Below, piece by piece: positions 34,604 through 43,708 of a stretch of DNA of 64,000 bases (position 1 is the stretch's first letter; the number at the start of each line of letters is the position of its first letter). Both the position numbers and the translations under genes were made by a program. This DNA is from Hyphomicrobiales bacterium (GTDB lineage: Bacteria > Pseudomonadota > Alphaproteobacteria > Rhizobiales > Aestuariivirgaceae), in the NCBI GenBank assembly GCA_025359045.1, contig JANYHN010000008.1, forward strand, positions 62,001 to 126,000, given 5' to 3'. Below the pieces are notes generated by a model. The model saw only the letters and a list, made by a program, of their open reading frames with translations, did not search any database and was not told where the DNA came from.

Positions 34604-34687
34604 TTCTGCTTATTTCGGGTGATTTATGCGTTCCCCTGCAGAGCCTGGGCGAACGCCCAAAAGGCCCTCAGGGGCTGATAAGCAGAA
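34604..34687 (-). promoter_or_regulatory. leuA leader hairpin (attenuator-like)
   Basis: Three nested stems fold the leuA leader. The outer one is a perfect 10-bp pairing of TTCTGCTTAT (complement of 34678-34687, the Leu codons of the leader ORF) with ATAAGCAGAA (complement of 34604-34613), ending 15 bases before the leuA ATG. The middle is CCCCTG/CAGGGG (34669-34674 with 34633-34638) and the inner TGGGCG/CGCCCA (34646-34659). No T-run follows, so control may act on leuA translation or on a factor-dependent terminator rather than intrinsic termination. Confidence 0.7.
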
Positions 34688-34715
34688 GCTTCAGTGATTT
34701 TGCGTTCGACGACAT
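34668..34715 (-). CDS. leuL: leuA leader peptide (leaderless ORF)
   Basis: A 15-residue ORF, MSSNAKSLKLLLISP, with four Leu codons, three of them consecutive (CTT CTG CTT), and its TGA inside the middle stem of the leuA leader hairpin. There is no ribosome-binding site. A weak promoter TTGCCT-N17-TACATA ends 6 bases before the ATG, so the mRNA may begin with AUG. Ribosome stalling at the Leu codons during leucine shortage would prevent the outer stem from forming. Confidence 0.7.
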   Translation of the reverse strand: MSSNAKSLKLLLISP

Positions 34716-34843
34716 GGAGACTATGTATCGCAATTTGGCGCTTAAGGCAAATTTTAACCACGGGGTTGTGGTGGCCACAGACTCGGCTTAGTTTTGTCAC
34801 AGTTTACCAGCATAGAACGGCCATCAATTTTCGGGAATCAATT

Positions 34844-35089
34844 ATGATCAAGACACTTTCTTATGCCGCTGCTTTCAGCATGGTTTTTGGCGCGGGCGCT
34901 ATGGCTGGCACTTGCCAAGATGATGTTGCAAAAATCGATGCCGCATTGAAGACGGCCACTCTTGATGCCGATGTTAAGACCGAAGTGAATGATCTGCGCG
35001 AGCAAGCAGTGCAGCTGTGCGGCGCTGGCAATGAAAAAGAAGGCGTTGATGTAACCGCCCAAGCCAAGGCCCTTCTCGGCGTCGAGTGA
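34844..35089 (+). CDS. Small periplasmic protein, 81 residues
   Basis: An 81-residue protein with signal peptide (MIKTLSYAAAFSMVFGAGAMAG) and a mature helical part of about 60 residues with two cysteines (GTCQDD and VQLCGAG) that could form a disulfide. The ATG at 34844 was chosen for the signal peptide; the frame is open further upstream but overlaps the leuA leader and promoter on the other strand. I recognise no family. It is divergent from leuA and its stop abuts that of the next gene. Confidence 0.65.
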   Translation: MIKTLSYAAAFSMVFGAGAMAGTCQDDVAKIDAALKTATLDADVKTEVNDLREQAVQLCGAGNEKEGVDVTAQAKALLGVE

Positions 35090-35518
35090 TTAGGCTGCGA
35101 AGGCCAAAACTGCACTGATTAATGCTAACACTGCACCGGTAATCGCAATGTGAGATAACATTTTTGCGCGTCCCATTAGCGCGGTGTTTCCGGTTGCGAG
35201 CATTTGTTTGACAGTGGCGCGGGCTGCGAAATGGCAGACCACAAAAATTAGAACGAACGTCAGCTTGACGTGAAACCATTTGCTCACTCCGGCCATGCTG
35301 CCCAGATTGGCCAGCAGCAATCCGCCCGTGATCAAAATGACGATCACAGCTGCGTCATGATATTTGCGGTTGGCGAGGCGGCCCATTGCGAGACCCTTTG
35401 CGATATCGCCACTTTGGGACTTTGCCGTGCCCAAATTCACAATGTTCGAAATACCGATGCCGATGCCGATTGCTATTGCCAGAAGATGAAGCGCTAATAT
35501 TAGTTGGTGATAGCTCAC
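35090..35518 (-). CDS. Four-helix inner-membrane protein
   Basis: A 142-residue integral membrane protein with four predicted helices (LILALHLLAIAIGIGIGISNIV, AAVIVILITGGLLLANLG, LTFVLIFVVCHFAARATV, IAITGAVLALISAVLAFA). The layout and conserved histidines (His11, His54) recall the CopD/DUF2269-type membrane proteins, but I cannot assign it firmly. Its start overlaps the stop of the PhzF gene by 4 bases, so it is the last gene of a four-gene run. Confidence 0.65.
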   Translation of the reverse strand: MSYHQLILALHLLAIAIGIGIGISNIVNLGTAKSQSGDIAKGLAMGRLANRKYHDAAVIVILITGGLLLANLGSMAGVSKWFHVKLTFVLIFVVCHFAARATVKQMLATGNTALMGRAKMLSHIAITGAVLALISAVLAFAA

Positions 35519-36429
35519 AGATCAATTTCCCCACTCATCATGCGCACAGCAGAACCGCCAACGCGAACGGCAGTGAGTTTGCCAGATTTCACATCGGCTT
35601 CAAGTTTTAAATCGGATGGGCGGCCCATTTCATAGCCCTGCTCCAATTGCCACATGTGCGTTCCGTCCTTGAGGTTTTCAGCTTTCAGTAATTGTGCTGC
35701 CAGCAAGGCCGTAGCTGAACCTGTGGCAGGGTCTTCTGGAATGCCGCCTGTGGGCGAATACATGCGGGAGCGGAACGCCGCATTTGGGCCATTGCCACCG
35801 CGCGTGTAGATATAGGCGGCGTCGGCTGTTCCGCCCAAAGGCTTGAGAAGATCAGACCAATAGGGTTCGCGCACTTGAGATTTTTCTAATGCTGCGCGGG
35901 TTTTGACAGGCACATAGAAGAAACGTGGGCCGCCTTCCAAACTGGTGATGCTATGGCCATCAAAGCCAATATCTTCTGGCTCAAGATTGACCGCTTTTGC
36001 CGTATCGCCAATTGAGGGTAAACCAATATCGACAATAAATGGCACAACAGGTGCTGTGAAGATTCCGGAACAATGATCAGCAATGCGGGTAACTTTGACT
36101 GGAGTTAAACCCGCCTTGAGCTCGAGGCGGATTTCAGTCGAGATCGTGCAGCCCGGCTTATTGTTTAGTTCAGCTAACAATATCGCAGTGCCTAATGTGG
36201 GGTGGCCTGCAAATGGCATTTCACCTCCCGGATAGAAGATGCGCACTTTGGCCGTGTTGTTGGAGCTTTCAGGCCTCATCACAAATGTGGTCTCAGAAAG
36301 ATTGAATTCTTTCGTAATTGTTTGCATTTGCTCCGTGGACAGATGATCCGCGCCCAGAACAACAGCCAGTGGATTGCCCGCAAATTTACGGGTGGTGAAA
36401 ACATCAAGTGTGTGGAATTTGAGTTTCAT
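35515..36429 (-). CDS. PhzF-family isomerase/epimerase
   Basis: A 304-residue protein of the PhzF/DapF fold. Motifs include the N-terminal DVFTTRKFAGNPLAVVL, the catalytic glutamate region NLSETTFV, MPFAGHPTLGTA and the C-terminal GGIPEDPATGSATALLAA. The founding member acts in phenazine synthesis, but most members have unknown substrates and no other phenazine genes are near. I took the ATG at 36429; a TTG at 36447 is in frame but weak. Probably co-transcribed with the permease upstream (66-base gap) and the membrane protein downstream. Confidence 0.87.
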   Translation of the reverse strand: MKLKFHTLDVFTTRKFAGNPLAVVLGADHLSTEQMQTITKEFNLSETTFVMRPESSNNTAKVRIFYPGGEMPFAGHPTLGTAILLAELNNKPGCTISTEIRLELKAGLTPVKVTRIADHCSGIFTAPVVPFIVDIGLPSIGDTAKAVNLEPEDIGFDGHSITSLEGGPRFFYVPVKTRAALEKSQVREPYWSDLLKPLGGTADAAYIYTRGGNGPNAAFRSRMYSPTGGIPEDPATGSATALLAAQLLKAENLKDGTHMWQLEQGYEMGRPSDLKLEADVKSGKLTAVRVGGSAVRMMSGEIDL

Positions 36430-36495
36430 GATGGTAGGAAACTGCAATTAATTTCGAAACGCGGCAAGCAAAACATTGTGCCGATTGTTATGATC

Positions 36496-37248
36496 TTACA
36501 GCATGTGCATCAATGCATCATAGATCAACTTCAACGAAACGAGCAGCAAAGCGATTTCGACCGCTTTGAAGAATGGGCCTTCTGGTAAAATCTTGGTGAG
36601 TTTAAAACCAGCCCATGCACCGAACAAAGCCATAGGCACAAGATAAAGACATTTTTCCAAACTGATTAAGTTTATTTGGCCCAAGAACCAGTAGGGTGGA
36701 AGTTTCAAGGCGTTGATGATCGCAAACGCAATCGTCGAGGTGCCAGCATATTTCATTTTGCTGAGACGTTGCGGCAGCACATACATTTGAAATGGAATGC
36801 CGCCTGCATGCGCCACAAAGCTGGTGAATCCTGCAATAGTGCCCCAAAAGAGACCGCGCGGCACGTCGGCTGGTTTGGCCTCAACTTCTTTTTTCTTGCT
36901 CTTGATATAAAGATCGACCGAATACCAAACGCCAATTGCGCCGACGATCAGTTTGACCAAATCATCGCTATTGAATTGTGCGGTGGCCCAACCAATGCCG
37001 ATGCCGATGGTGGCTGCAAAAACCATGATCTTGATGTTCCAAAGATCATAATCTTTTCGGTAAAGCCAAAGGCCATAAAGATCGCTGATGACATAAAGCG
37101 GAAGCAACAGTCCAGCGGCAACCACTGGTGAGATCACTTGGGCTAGTATTGGAACTGCTAAAATGCCGATCCCAGGCACACCGCCTTTTGATGCACCGAC
37201 CACAAATGTTGCAACGGATGCGAATATCCAGAAGAGTGTCGTGTCCAT
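36496..37248 (-). CDS. TauE/SafE-family permease
   Basis: An inner-membrane permease of 250 residues with about eight helices. The family marks ASKGGVPGIGILAVPIL in the first loop and the matching AGFTSFVAHAGGIPFQMYVLPQ in the second half are present. Members export sulfite, sulfoacetate or related organic anions. It begins on the base after the stop of the UPF0303 gene, so both are translated from one message. The substrate is unknown. Confidence 0.88.
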   Translation of the reverse strand: MDTTLFWIFASVATFVVGASKGGVPGIGILAVPILAQVISPVVAAGLLLPLYVISDLYGLWLYRKDYDLWNIKIMVFAATIGIGIGWATAQFNSDDLVKLIVGAIGVWYSVDLYIKSKKKEVEAKPADVPRGLFWGTIAGFTSFVAHAGGIPFQMYVLPQRLSKMKYAGTSTIAFAIINALKLPPYWFLGQINLISLEKCLYLVPMALFGAWAGFKLTKILPEGPFFKAVEIALLLVSLKLIYDALMHML

Positions 37249-37761
37249 TTACTCTGCTGCTAATTTCAATGTTGCATGTTCAAGTTTTAGAAATGTACAA
37301 AGCTGCTCGACGACGAAATTATGGTCTTCACGTTGCGGAATACCAGATACTGTTATTGTTCCGACGACACCAACATTTTTGATGATGATTGGGAAGCATC
37401 CACCATGTGGTGCGACGTCAATGGGGTTAAATCCCTGAGCCTCGTTCAGCACTTTGCCATTTTGCGCAAGCTCGCGCCCGATGTGATAGGAGCTTTTATG
37501 TTTCAGCATCACGATATTGATTTTGCGTTGAACCCAATTTTCGTTTTCGGGCACACTGCCGGGCAAAGCTGTGAAAAACAATTTTCGACCTGAAACTCGA
37601 ATATCGATCACGAAGGGATGCTTCTTGGCAATGGCTGCTGCGCGCATGGCTTGCCCGAGTGTCCAAGCGTCTTCTTCTGAAAATGTTGAGAATTGCAATT
37701 TTTCTTCTTGGATTTTGAGTTGGGCAATATCGTCTTCGAGACTCACGGGCTTTGGCTCCAT
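37249..37761 (-). CDS. UPF0303 / heme-degrading-domain protein
   Basis: A 170-residue protein of the UPF0303 group, related in fold to GlcG/HbpS. Visible are VIDIRVSGRKLFFTALPGS, KINIVMLKHKSSYHIGREL and the glycine-rich VAPHGGCFPIIIKNVGVVGTITVSGIPQREDH that is diagnostic for this fold. GlcG-like proteins have been linked to heme or cofactor binding, but the role here is unproven. First gene of the run with the TauE permease, PhzF protein and membrane protein. Confidence 0.82.
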   Translation of the reverse strand: MEPKPVSLEDDIAQLKIQEEKLQFSTFSEEDAWTLGQAMRAAAIAKKHPFVIDIRVSGRKLFFTALPGSVPENENWVQRKINIVMLKHKSSYHIGRELAQNGKVLNEAQGFNPIDVAPHGGCFPIIIKNVGVVGTITVSGIPQREDHNFVVEQLCTFLKLEHATLKLAAE

Positions 37762-37998
37762 TCTATTGATCGCCAGTTTGTCTCATTCTTTCCACAAAGG
37801 CCATATGCCAAATAGAGTGGCGAGTTTTTCGCACCGTAGAAACAAGCGACTTACCAAATCGTAACCTGTTTGCCGCCTTTTAAACAAAATTAAAAGCGAT
37901 TAGGCTGTGTCGACGGGGTGAATCAGGACTTCACAACGGAACGAGCACCGGGCCTTACGGCGGCGGGCGGGCCACACTCAATTATAAGGAATTCCTAA

Positions 37999-38712
37999 AT
38001 GTCCAAAACTTTACGCAATATGTCACTGGCTGTGGCTCTGATGGTTCTTTCTGCGCCTATGCTTGGCACAGAGGTACAGGCCAAGGACAGCTTTATGAAG
38101 GCTTGCTCTACCAAGTTTAAAGCTGCCAAAGCAGCTAATACGCCAGAAGGCAACATGAAGTGGACAGATTTCATGAAAAGCCAGTGTGCTGCAGATGCGG
38201 CAGCGGCTGAGCCTGCACCAGCTGCTCCAGCCACGCCTATGGTAAAACCAGCCAAGGCTGCAAAAGTTGTGGCACCAGCTGCCGCTGCGACAACGGTTGC
38301 CACTCCTTCAGGCAGCTTTATGCAAAATTGCTCGGCCGCTTGGAAAGATTTGAAAGCCAAGAACGCAGTGCCAGCTGGCATGGCGTGGAAAGACTTCGTT
38401 GCGGCTAAGTGCGTTGTTGCCGGGGCAGCTGCTCCAGCAGTCACACCTGTTTCTGTAAAGAAAAAGCCGGCCGCCGTTGACACCACGATGGACGCAACTC
38501 CTGCTGAGCCCACAGATGCTGCAAATACTGAACCACTGAAGACCGTGGATAAGAACGGCAAGGCCTTCACACCAGGCCAAATGGCCGCCCACCAACGCGC
38601 CCGCGATTGCGGCGCCAAGTGGCGGGCCAACAAGCCAGCGTTCTCTGCTCAATACGGCACATGGCCTAAGTATTGGTCAGCTTGCAACACTGAGATGAAG
38701 GCTGCTCAGTAA
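37999..38712 (+). CDS. Secreted protein with three Cys-Trp repeats
   Basis: A 237-residue secreted protein. A signal peptide ends near EVQAKD. Three related modules follow: at about 31-64 (SFMKACSTKFKAAKA to WTDFMKSQC), at 105-139 (SFMQNCSAAWKDLKAKN to WKDFVAAKC) and at 202-235 (ARDCGAKWRANK to WPKYWSACN). Each has a cysteine pair and a central tryptophan. Alanine/proline-rich linkers (38-residue scale) separate them. Each cysteine pair probably forms a disulfide holding a small helical hairpin. AAGGA precedes the ATG and a strong terminator follows. I recognise such repeats from hypothetical Hyphomicrobiales proteins; function unknown. Confidence 0.7.
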   Translation: MSKTLRNMSLAVALMVLSAPMLGTEVQAKDSFMKACSTKFKAAKAANTPEGNMKWTDFMKSQCAADAAAAEPAPAAPATPMVKPAKAAKVVAPAAAATTVATPSGSFMQNCSAAWKDLKAKNAVPAGMAWKDFVAAKCVVAGAAAPAVTPVSVKKKPAAVDTTMDATPAEPTDAANTEPLKTVDKNGKAFTPGQMAAHQRARDCGAKWRANKPAFSAQYGTWPKYWSACNTEMKAAQ

Positions 38713-38734
38713 TTTACAATTATAATTTTTGAGG

Positions 38735-38762
38735 AAAGGCTCCCGTTTGGGGGCCTTTTTTC
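38735..38762 (+). terminator. Terminator after the Cys-Trp repeat gene
   Basis: Stem AGGCTCCC/GGGGGCCT (with one G-T pair) around GTTT, flanked by AA and TTTTTT. Confidence 0.9.
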
Positions 38763-38788
38763 ATTTGACCAAGGACTTGAATTGGAAT

Positions 38789-38803
38789 AAATAGTAATTA
38801 TTT
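38789..38803. promoter_or_regulatory. Palindrome ahead of the NmrA-like reductase gene
   Basis: AAATA-GTAAT-TATTT is an inverted repeat 33 bases before the ATG. QorB-type genes are often controlled by HxlR-family repressors that bind AT-rich dyads, but no regulator gene is adjacent here. Confidence 0.35.
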
Positions 38804-38835
38804 ATGTTACAGTTATAATCACGAAAGGACAAATC

Positions 38836-39726
38836 ATGTATCTCGTCACTGGCGCATCCGGCCATCTTGGCCAAGCTGTTATCAACCACCTGCTCACCAC
38901 TTATAAAGTGCCCGCCAACAAAATCATCGCCGTCAGTCGCGATGCTTCCAAGCTTGCAGATTTAAAAGCCAAGGGCGTTCATCTTCGGGATGGCAATTTT
39001 GATGATGAAGCTCACCTCACCAAGGCATTCGCAGGTGCCACCCGTCTGCTGCTCATCAGCACCAGCGCCATGGAACCAGGCCAGCGCATAAAGCAGCATG
39101 TGAATGCGGTTCGCGCCGCTGAGAAAGCGGGTGTTGGCCATGTGATTTATACGTCTATGCCAAACCCCATGGGCAATGCTGTATTGTTTGCGCCTGATCA
39201 TGAGGGCACAGAAAAGGCTTTGGCCGATTCAAAGCTTGGTGGCTGGACGGTGCTGCGCAACAATTGGTATTTTGAAAACCTGTTCTTCTCTATGCCGCAA
39301 GCGTTAGCTTCAGGCACGCAATATTCTGCCGCAGCTCAAGGCAAAACGGCATTTATTGCGCGCGATGATTTGGCCAGGGCTGCCGCTGCCACATTGGCTT
39401 CCGACAAGGGAGGCAAAGCCACTTACACATTGTCTGGTGGCGAGGAATACACAATTGATGAGATTGCCAAGTTGGTCAGCGCTGCCACAGGCAAACCGCT
39501 GAAGGTGGTTCATGTGCCAGTTGAAGGCTTAATACAAGGTATGCTCGGCGCTGGCCTGCCCGAAGGAATGGCACGCATGTTTGCATCGTTTGATGATGCA
39601 ACAGCGAGAGGCAGCCTCTCGGGCACTTCAGCGGATTACAAAGTGATTACTGGTGCCGAGCCGCAAGCGCTTGAACCCTGGTTGAAGGTAAATGCTGCGG
39701 CATTAAGTGTTTCAGCGGCGCATTAA
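38836..39726 (+). CDS. NmrA-like NAD(P)H-dependent reductase (QorB-type)
   Basis: A 296-residue atypical short-chain dehydrogenase. The Rossmann motif YLVTGASGHLGQAV starts at residue 2, followed by IAVSRDASKLADLKAKGV, IYTSMPNP and the LRNNWYFENLF segment that is typical of E. coli QOR2 (QorB). Predicted to reduce quinones with NADPH. Monocistronic with a palindrome upstream and a hairpin terminator downstream. Confidence 0.87.
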   Translation: MYLVTGASGHLGQAVINHLLTTYKVPANKIIAVSRDASKLADLKAKGVHLRDGNFDDEAHLTKAFAGATRLLLISTSAMEPGQRIKQHVNAVRAAEKAGVGHVIYTSMPNPMGNAVLFAPDHEGTEKALADSKLGGWTVLRNNWYFENLFFSMPQALASGTQYSAAAQGKTAFIARDDLARAAAATLASDKGGKATYTLSGGEEYTIDEIAKLVSAATGKPLKVVHVPVEGLIQGMLGAGLPEGMARMFASFDDATARGSLSGTSADYKVITGAEPQALEPWLKVNAAALSVSAAH

Positions 39727-39736
39727 AAGCGAAGTG

Positions 39737-39762
39737 AAGGCCTCAGAGATGGGGCCTTTTTT
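39737..39762 (+). terminator. Terminator after the QorB-type gene
   Basis: AAGGCCTC pairs with GGGGCCTT (one mismatch) around AGAGAT, then TTTTTT. Confidence 0.85.
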
Positions 39763-39914
39763 GACGATATGTATTATTTATCTGCACGACTTTGATCTTA
39801 ATTGGCTCGATAATATGAAAGAGGGCGAAACAAAATTTCACCCTCTTTTACAAATCGATTCATGAAATCAAAATTACCTGTCCGATATAGAACGTCAGGT
39901 ATAATTATCTTGAT

Positions 39915-40949
<1,035 letters not shown>

Positions 40950-41136
40950 TTAAAATTCTGGGCGTGAATTAGCGGGCTGGGACAATTAAGGCAAGGGTTA
41001 GGTTTTGAATGGTTTTTGCCGCAATTTCGAAGCGTCAAAACGAATGTTACTTTCTTATAATGTGTAACTGAATCTGATGACTGTTAGTTTGAGTGCAAAT
41101 CGCTTGACATCCCCACTTTAATTAACAGGACATTAC

Positions 41137-41532
41137 ATGAAACAGTTTCTTTTAGCGCTTATGTTAATTGCCGTTCCGGTGGCCGCGTTCACCGGATTTG
41201 AGATGAAGTTTGGGGCGACGCCTGCTGTGGCTGGAGCTAGCGCAAGCCTTGGTGATCTCTCTAAGTTGAAAGCCATCATTGTGGATGTGCAGGCCATTGC
41301 CGACAAGGGCGATTTGGTGGCGGCTGAAAAGCGCATTCGTGATTTTGAGAATGATTGGGATGTTGCGACTAAAACTTTGCGTGGGCTGAACAAGGAGGAT
41401 TGGGGCCACATTGATGATGCCTCTGATGCCGCGCTTAGTGATCTGCGCGAGGCAAAGCCTGATGCGGGAAAAGTGAAGTTAACGCTGGCTGCTTTGATGG
41501 CAGCACTAGATGATCCAACCAAAGCGCCATGA
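41137..41532 (+). CDS. Small secreted protein upstream of a COG4705 gene
   Basis: A 131-residue protein with a signal peptide (FLLALMLIAVPVAAFTGF) and a mature helical part, including LGDLSKLKAIIVDVQAIADKGD and RIRDFENDWDVATKTLRGLNKEDW, which reads like a four-helix-bundle periplasmic protein. AGGA precedes the ATG. The stop lies 20 bases before the COG4705 membrane gene, so they are probably one operon. I know similar histidine-kinase-associated and metal-linked small proteins paired with COG4705, but I cannot assign a function. Confidence 0.7.
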   Translation: MKQFLLALMLIAVPVAAFTGFEMKFGATPAVAGASASLGDLSKLKAIIVDVQAIADKGDLVAAEKRIRDFENDWDVATKTLRGLNKEDWGHIDDASDAALSDLREAKPDAGKVKLTLAALMAALDDPTKAP

Positions 41533-41552
41533 TTTTTTCTGGAGATAACGCT

Positions 41553-42320
41553 ATGTCAAACACCGCCGCCCAGCCCCAGTTTAACCGCGTTCCTAAAGTG
41601 ACGTTTGATTTTTGGCTGATCAAATTAATGGCGGTCACCATGGGGGAAACGGCGGCAGATTATTTGGGGGTAAACTTAGGATTGGGATTGACAAAGACAT
41701 CTTTGCTGATGGCTGGTGTTTTGTTGGTGGCGCTTTGGTTTCAGTTTCGGCAGAAGCGTTATGTGCCTTGGGCTTATTGGTTGGCCGTGGTGTTGATCAG
41801 CATCGTTGGCACATTGGTGACTGATAATCTGGTTGATAATTTTGGTGTGCCGCTGTGGACGACCACGATTATTTTCACCGTGGCGTTGGCCGCAACTTTT
41901 GGAGCTTGGTTTAACTCCGAAAAGACACTTTCGATCCATTCTATCTTCACCAATAAGCGCGAAGGATTTTACTGGCTGGCGATTCTATTCACTTTCGCGC
42001 TTGGAACAGCGGCGGGTGATTTAGTGGCCGAGTATTTTGGACTTGGCTATATGGCAACGGGCGTCCTGTTCGGGATGGTCATCGCGTCTTTATCACTCGG
42101 CTATTTCTTCTTGGGCCTTGATGCAATTTTAGGGTTCTGGTTGGTTTATATTTTGACCAGACCACTTGGTGCATCATTTGGTGATTTTCTGTCGCAGCCA
42201 AAGGAATATGGCGGCTTGGCACTAGGCACGATTATTACCAGCGTGATTTTTTTAGCCGCGATTGCCGCGATCGTTGCATATATGAGCTTCACGCATGAAG
42301 GCGAGGAATTGGTGGCTTAA
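41553..42320 (+). CDS. COG4705-like membrane protein
   Basis: A 255-residue membrane protein with about eight helices. KLMAVTMGETAADYLGVNLGLG in the first half and FTFALGTAAGDLVAEYFGLGY in the second are a repeated pattern, showing an internal duplication of four-helix units. This matches the COG4705 family of uncharacterised membrane-anchored proteins. The ATG at 41553 follows GGAG; an ATG at 41529 is in frame but weaker. Conserved acidic residues in each half (ETAADY, AAGDLVAEY) could bind a cation. Stops back to back with pdxJ. Confidence 0.75.
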   Translation: MSNTAAQPQFNRVPKVTFDFWLIKLMAVTMGETAADYLGVNLGLGLTKTSLLMAGVLLVALWFQFRQKRYVPWAYWLAVVLISIVGTLVTDNLVDNFGVPLWTTTIIFTVALAATFGAWFNSEKTLSIHSIFTNKREGFYWLAILFTFALGTAAGDLVAEYFGLGYMATGVLFGMVIASLSLGYFFLGLDAILGFWLVYILTRPLGASFGDFLSQPKEYGGLALGTIITSVIFLAAIAAIVAYMSFTHEGEELVA

Positions 42321-43061
42321 TTAGACGTCGCCTATTGCCTGCCGGAAAAGCCGCACAGTTTCAGCCATTCCCAATATCATAGCATCCGCAGTGATGGCGT
42401 GGCCGATGGAGACTTCTTTGAGGTTGGGCAAGGCTTCAACAAGACGTGGCAAGTTTTCGCGGGTTAAGTCGTGCCCCGCATTGAGGTCAATGCCAAGTTT
42501 TGCCGCGGCTCTTCCAGTGGCTATCACTTTGGCCAATTCGATTTTCATTGTGGCCTCGTCTAATGCACCGCCATATGGCCCCGTGAAAATCTCGATGCGG
42601 TCGGCGCCTGCGGCTTTAGCCAGAGCGGGCTGGGATGGATCAGGATCGACAAACAATGCAACGCGAATGCCTTGGGCTTTCAGGCGTTGAATGATAGAAG
42701 ACAGAAGAGTGCCTGCCGTGGCAAAATTCCAGCCATGGTCAGACGTGCCTTGCCCCGGCAGATCAGGAACAAGGGTTACTTGATCGGGTTTGTTTTTTTC
42801 GCAAAGTTGCAGAAACTGTTCATCCGGATAGCCTTCGATATTGTATTCACGGCCCATAAACTCGTTTCGAATGAGATCGCGCAGAACAGGCACATCAGCG
42901 TATCTGATGTGGCGTTCATCGGGGCGTGGATGGACAGTCAGGCCCACTGCACCGACCTTTAGCGCAATGCGGCCAATTTCCACAAGATCAGGCCAAGGCA
43001 CATGGCGACGGTTACGGAGATAAGCGATTGCATTGATGTTGACGGAGAGTTTGCAGGTCAT
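42321..43061 (-). CDS. pdxJ: Pyridoxine 5'-phosphate synthase
   Basis: Condenses 1-deoxyxylulose 5-phosphate with 3-amino-2-oxopropyl phosphate to form pyridoxine phosphate. The 246-residue TIM barrel begins LSVNINAIAYLRNRR and has the catalytic GLTVHPRPDERHI, LVPDLPG, FVDPDPSQ, LNAGHDL and IGHAITADA motifs. One notable variation is that the usual VTLVPEKR loop reads VTLVPDLPG, as in some alphaproteobacterial enzymes. Single gene; stop abuts the COG4705 stop. Confidence 0.95.
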   Translation of the reverse strand: MTCKLSVNINAIAYLRNRRHVPWPDLVEIGRIALKVGAVGLTVHPRPDERHIRYADVPVLRDLIRNEFMGREYNIEGYPDEQFLQLCEKNKPDQVTLVPDLPGQGTSDHGWNFATAGTLLSSIIQRLKAQGIRVALFVDPDPSQPALAKAAGADRIEIFTGPYGGALDEATMKIELAKVIATGRAAAKLGIDLNAGHDLTRENLPRLVEALPNLKEVSIGHAITADAMILGMAETVRLFRQAIGDV

Positions 43062-43137
43062 GGATTGAATATTAGCAGGACGATGTTTGGGTTTCTATGA
43101 TCCAATTGTCTCGATTGTCATCAATCCACCAAGAACT

Positions 43138-43698
43138 TTAAACCTTCATCGCCTCAAGCCCGCGACTAATGGCAGCCACACCTGTGCGTGAAACTTCAAC
43201 TAATCCAAGTGGCACCATCAGCGAAATGAACTGATCAATCTTATCGGGCTTTCCCGTCAGTTCGAACACGAAGCTGTCGGTCGAAGCATCAACCACACGG
43301 GCGCGGAAGGCGTCCGCCAGTCTCAAGGCTTCAACGCGCTTATCGCCTTCACCCGACACTTTTACCATGGCTAATTCACGGGCGAGGAAGTTTCCTTGCA
43401 GGGTGAGATCTGCGACGGAATGCACCAAGACCATGCGTTCAAGCTGGGCTTTGATTTGGGCGACTACCGGAGCGGTTCCGCTGGTCACAATTGTAAAGCG
43501 CGAAACGTGTTTTTCGTGTTCGGTTTCTGAAACAGTGAGCGAGTCAATATTATAGCCGCGCCCGGCAAACAGGCCGATGATGCGGGCCAAGACGCCGGGT
43601 TGGTTTTCGGCAACTACGGCCAATGTGTGAGTGTTCACCTCCAATTTCTTGGTGTCGATGAAATAAGCCGAGCCGGATGCTTCTTTATGTGCGTTCAT
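43138..43698 (-). CDS. ilvN: Acetolactate synthase small (regulatory) subunit
   Basis: The regulatory subunit, 186 residues, that makes the enzyme sensitive to valine. It starts at the ATG at 43698 (MNAHKEASGSAYFID), just after the ilvB stop. The first ACT domain (HTLAVVAENQPGVLARIIGLFAGRGYNIDSLTV) is followed by a second ACT-like domain (REIAMVKV-type RELAMVKVSGE, AFRARVVDASTDSFVFELTG). In frame upstream codons overlap the ilvB C-terminus and are unlikely to be used. Confidence 0.95.
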   Translation of the reverse strand: MNAHKEASGSAYFIDTKKLEVNTHTLAVVAENQPGVLARIIGLFAGRGYNIDSLTVSETEHEKHVSRFTIVTSGTAPVVAQIKAQLERMVLVHSVADLTLQGNFLARELAMVKVSGEGDKRVEALRLADAFRARVVDASTDSFVFELTGKPDKIDQFISLMVPLGLVEVSRTGVAAISRGLEAMKV

Positions 43699-43708
43699 TT
43701 CTGTGATC

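Noticed and set aside
34633-34674. Reading the leuA leader hairpin as a classical intrinsic terminator
   Set aside because: No T-run follows the stems on the minus strand; only a short GCCC-CTGA-GGGC with CTTTT exists inside the leader ORF end, which is too weak to call.
34067-34678. 203-residue plus-strand frame antisense to leuA
   Set aside because: Shadow of leuA and its leader; no start signal.
37995-38633. 212-residue alanine-rich frame antisense to the Cys-Trp repeat gene
   Set aside because: Long only because the sense gene is alanine-rich; the sense strand has signal peptide, ribosome site and terminator.
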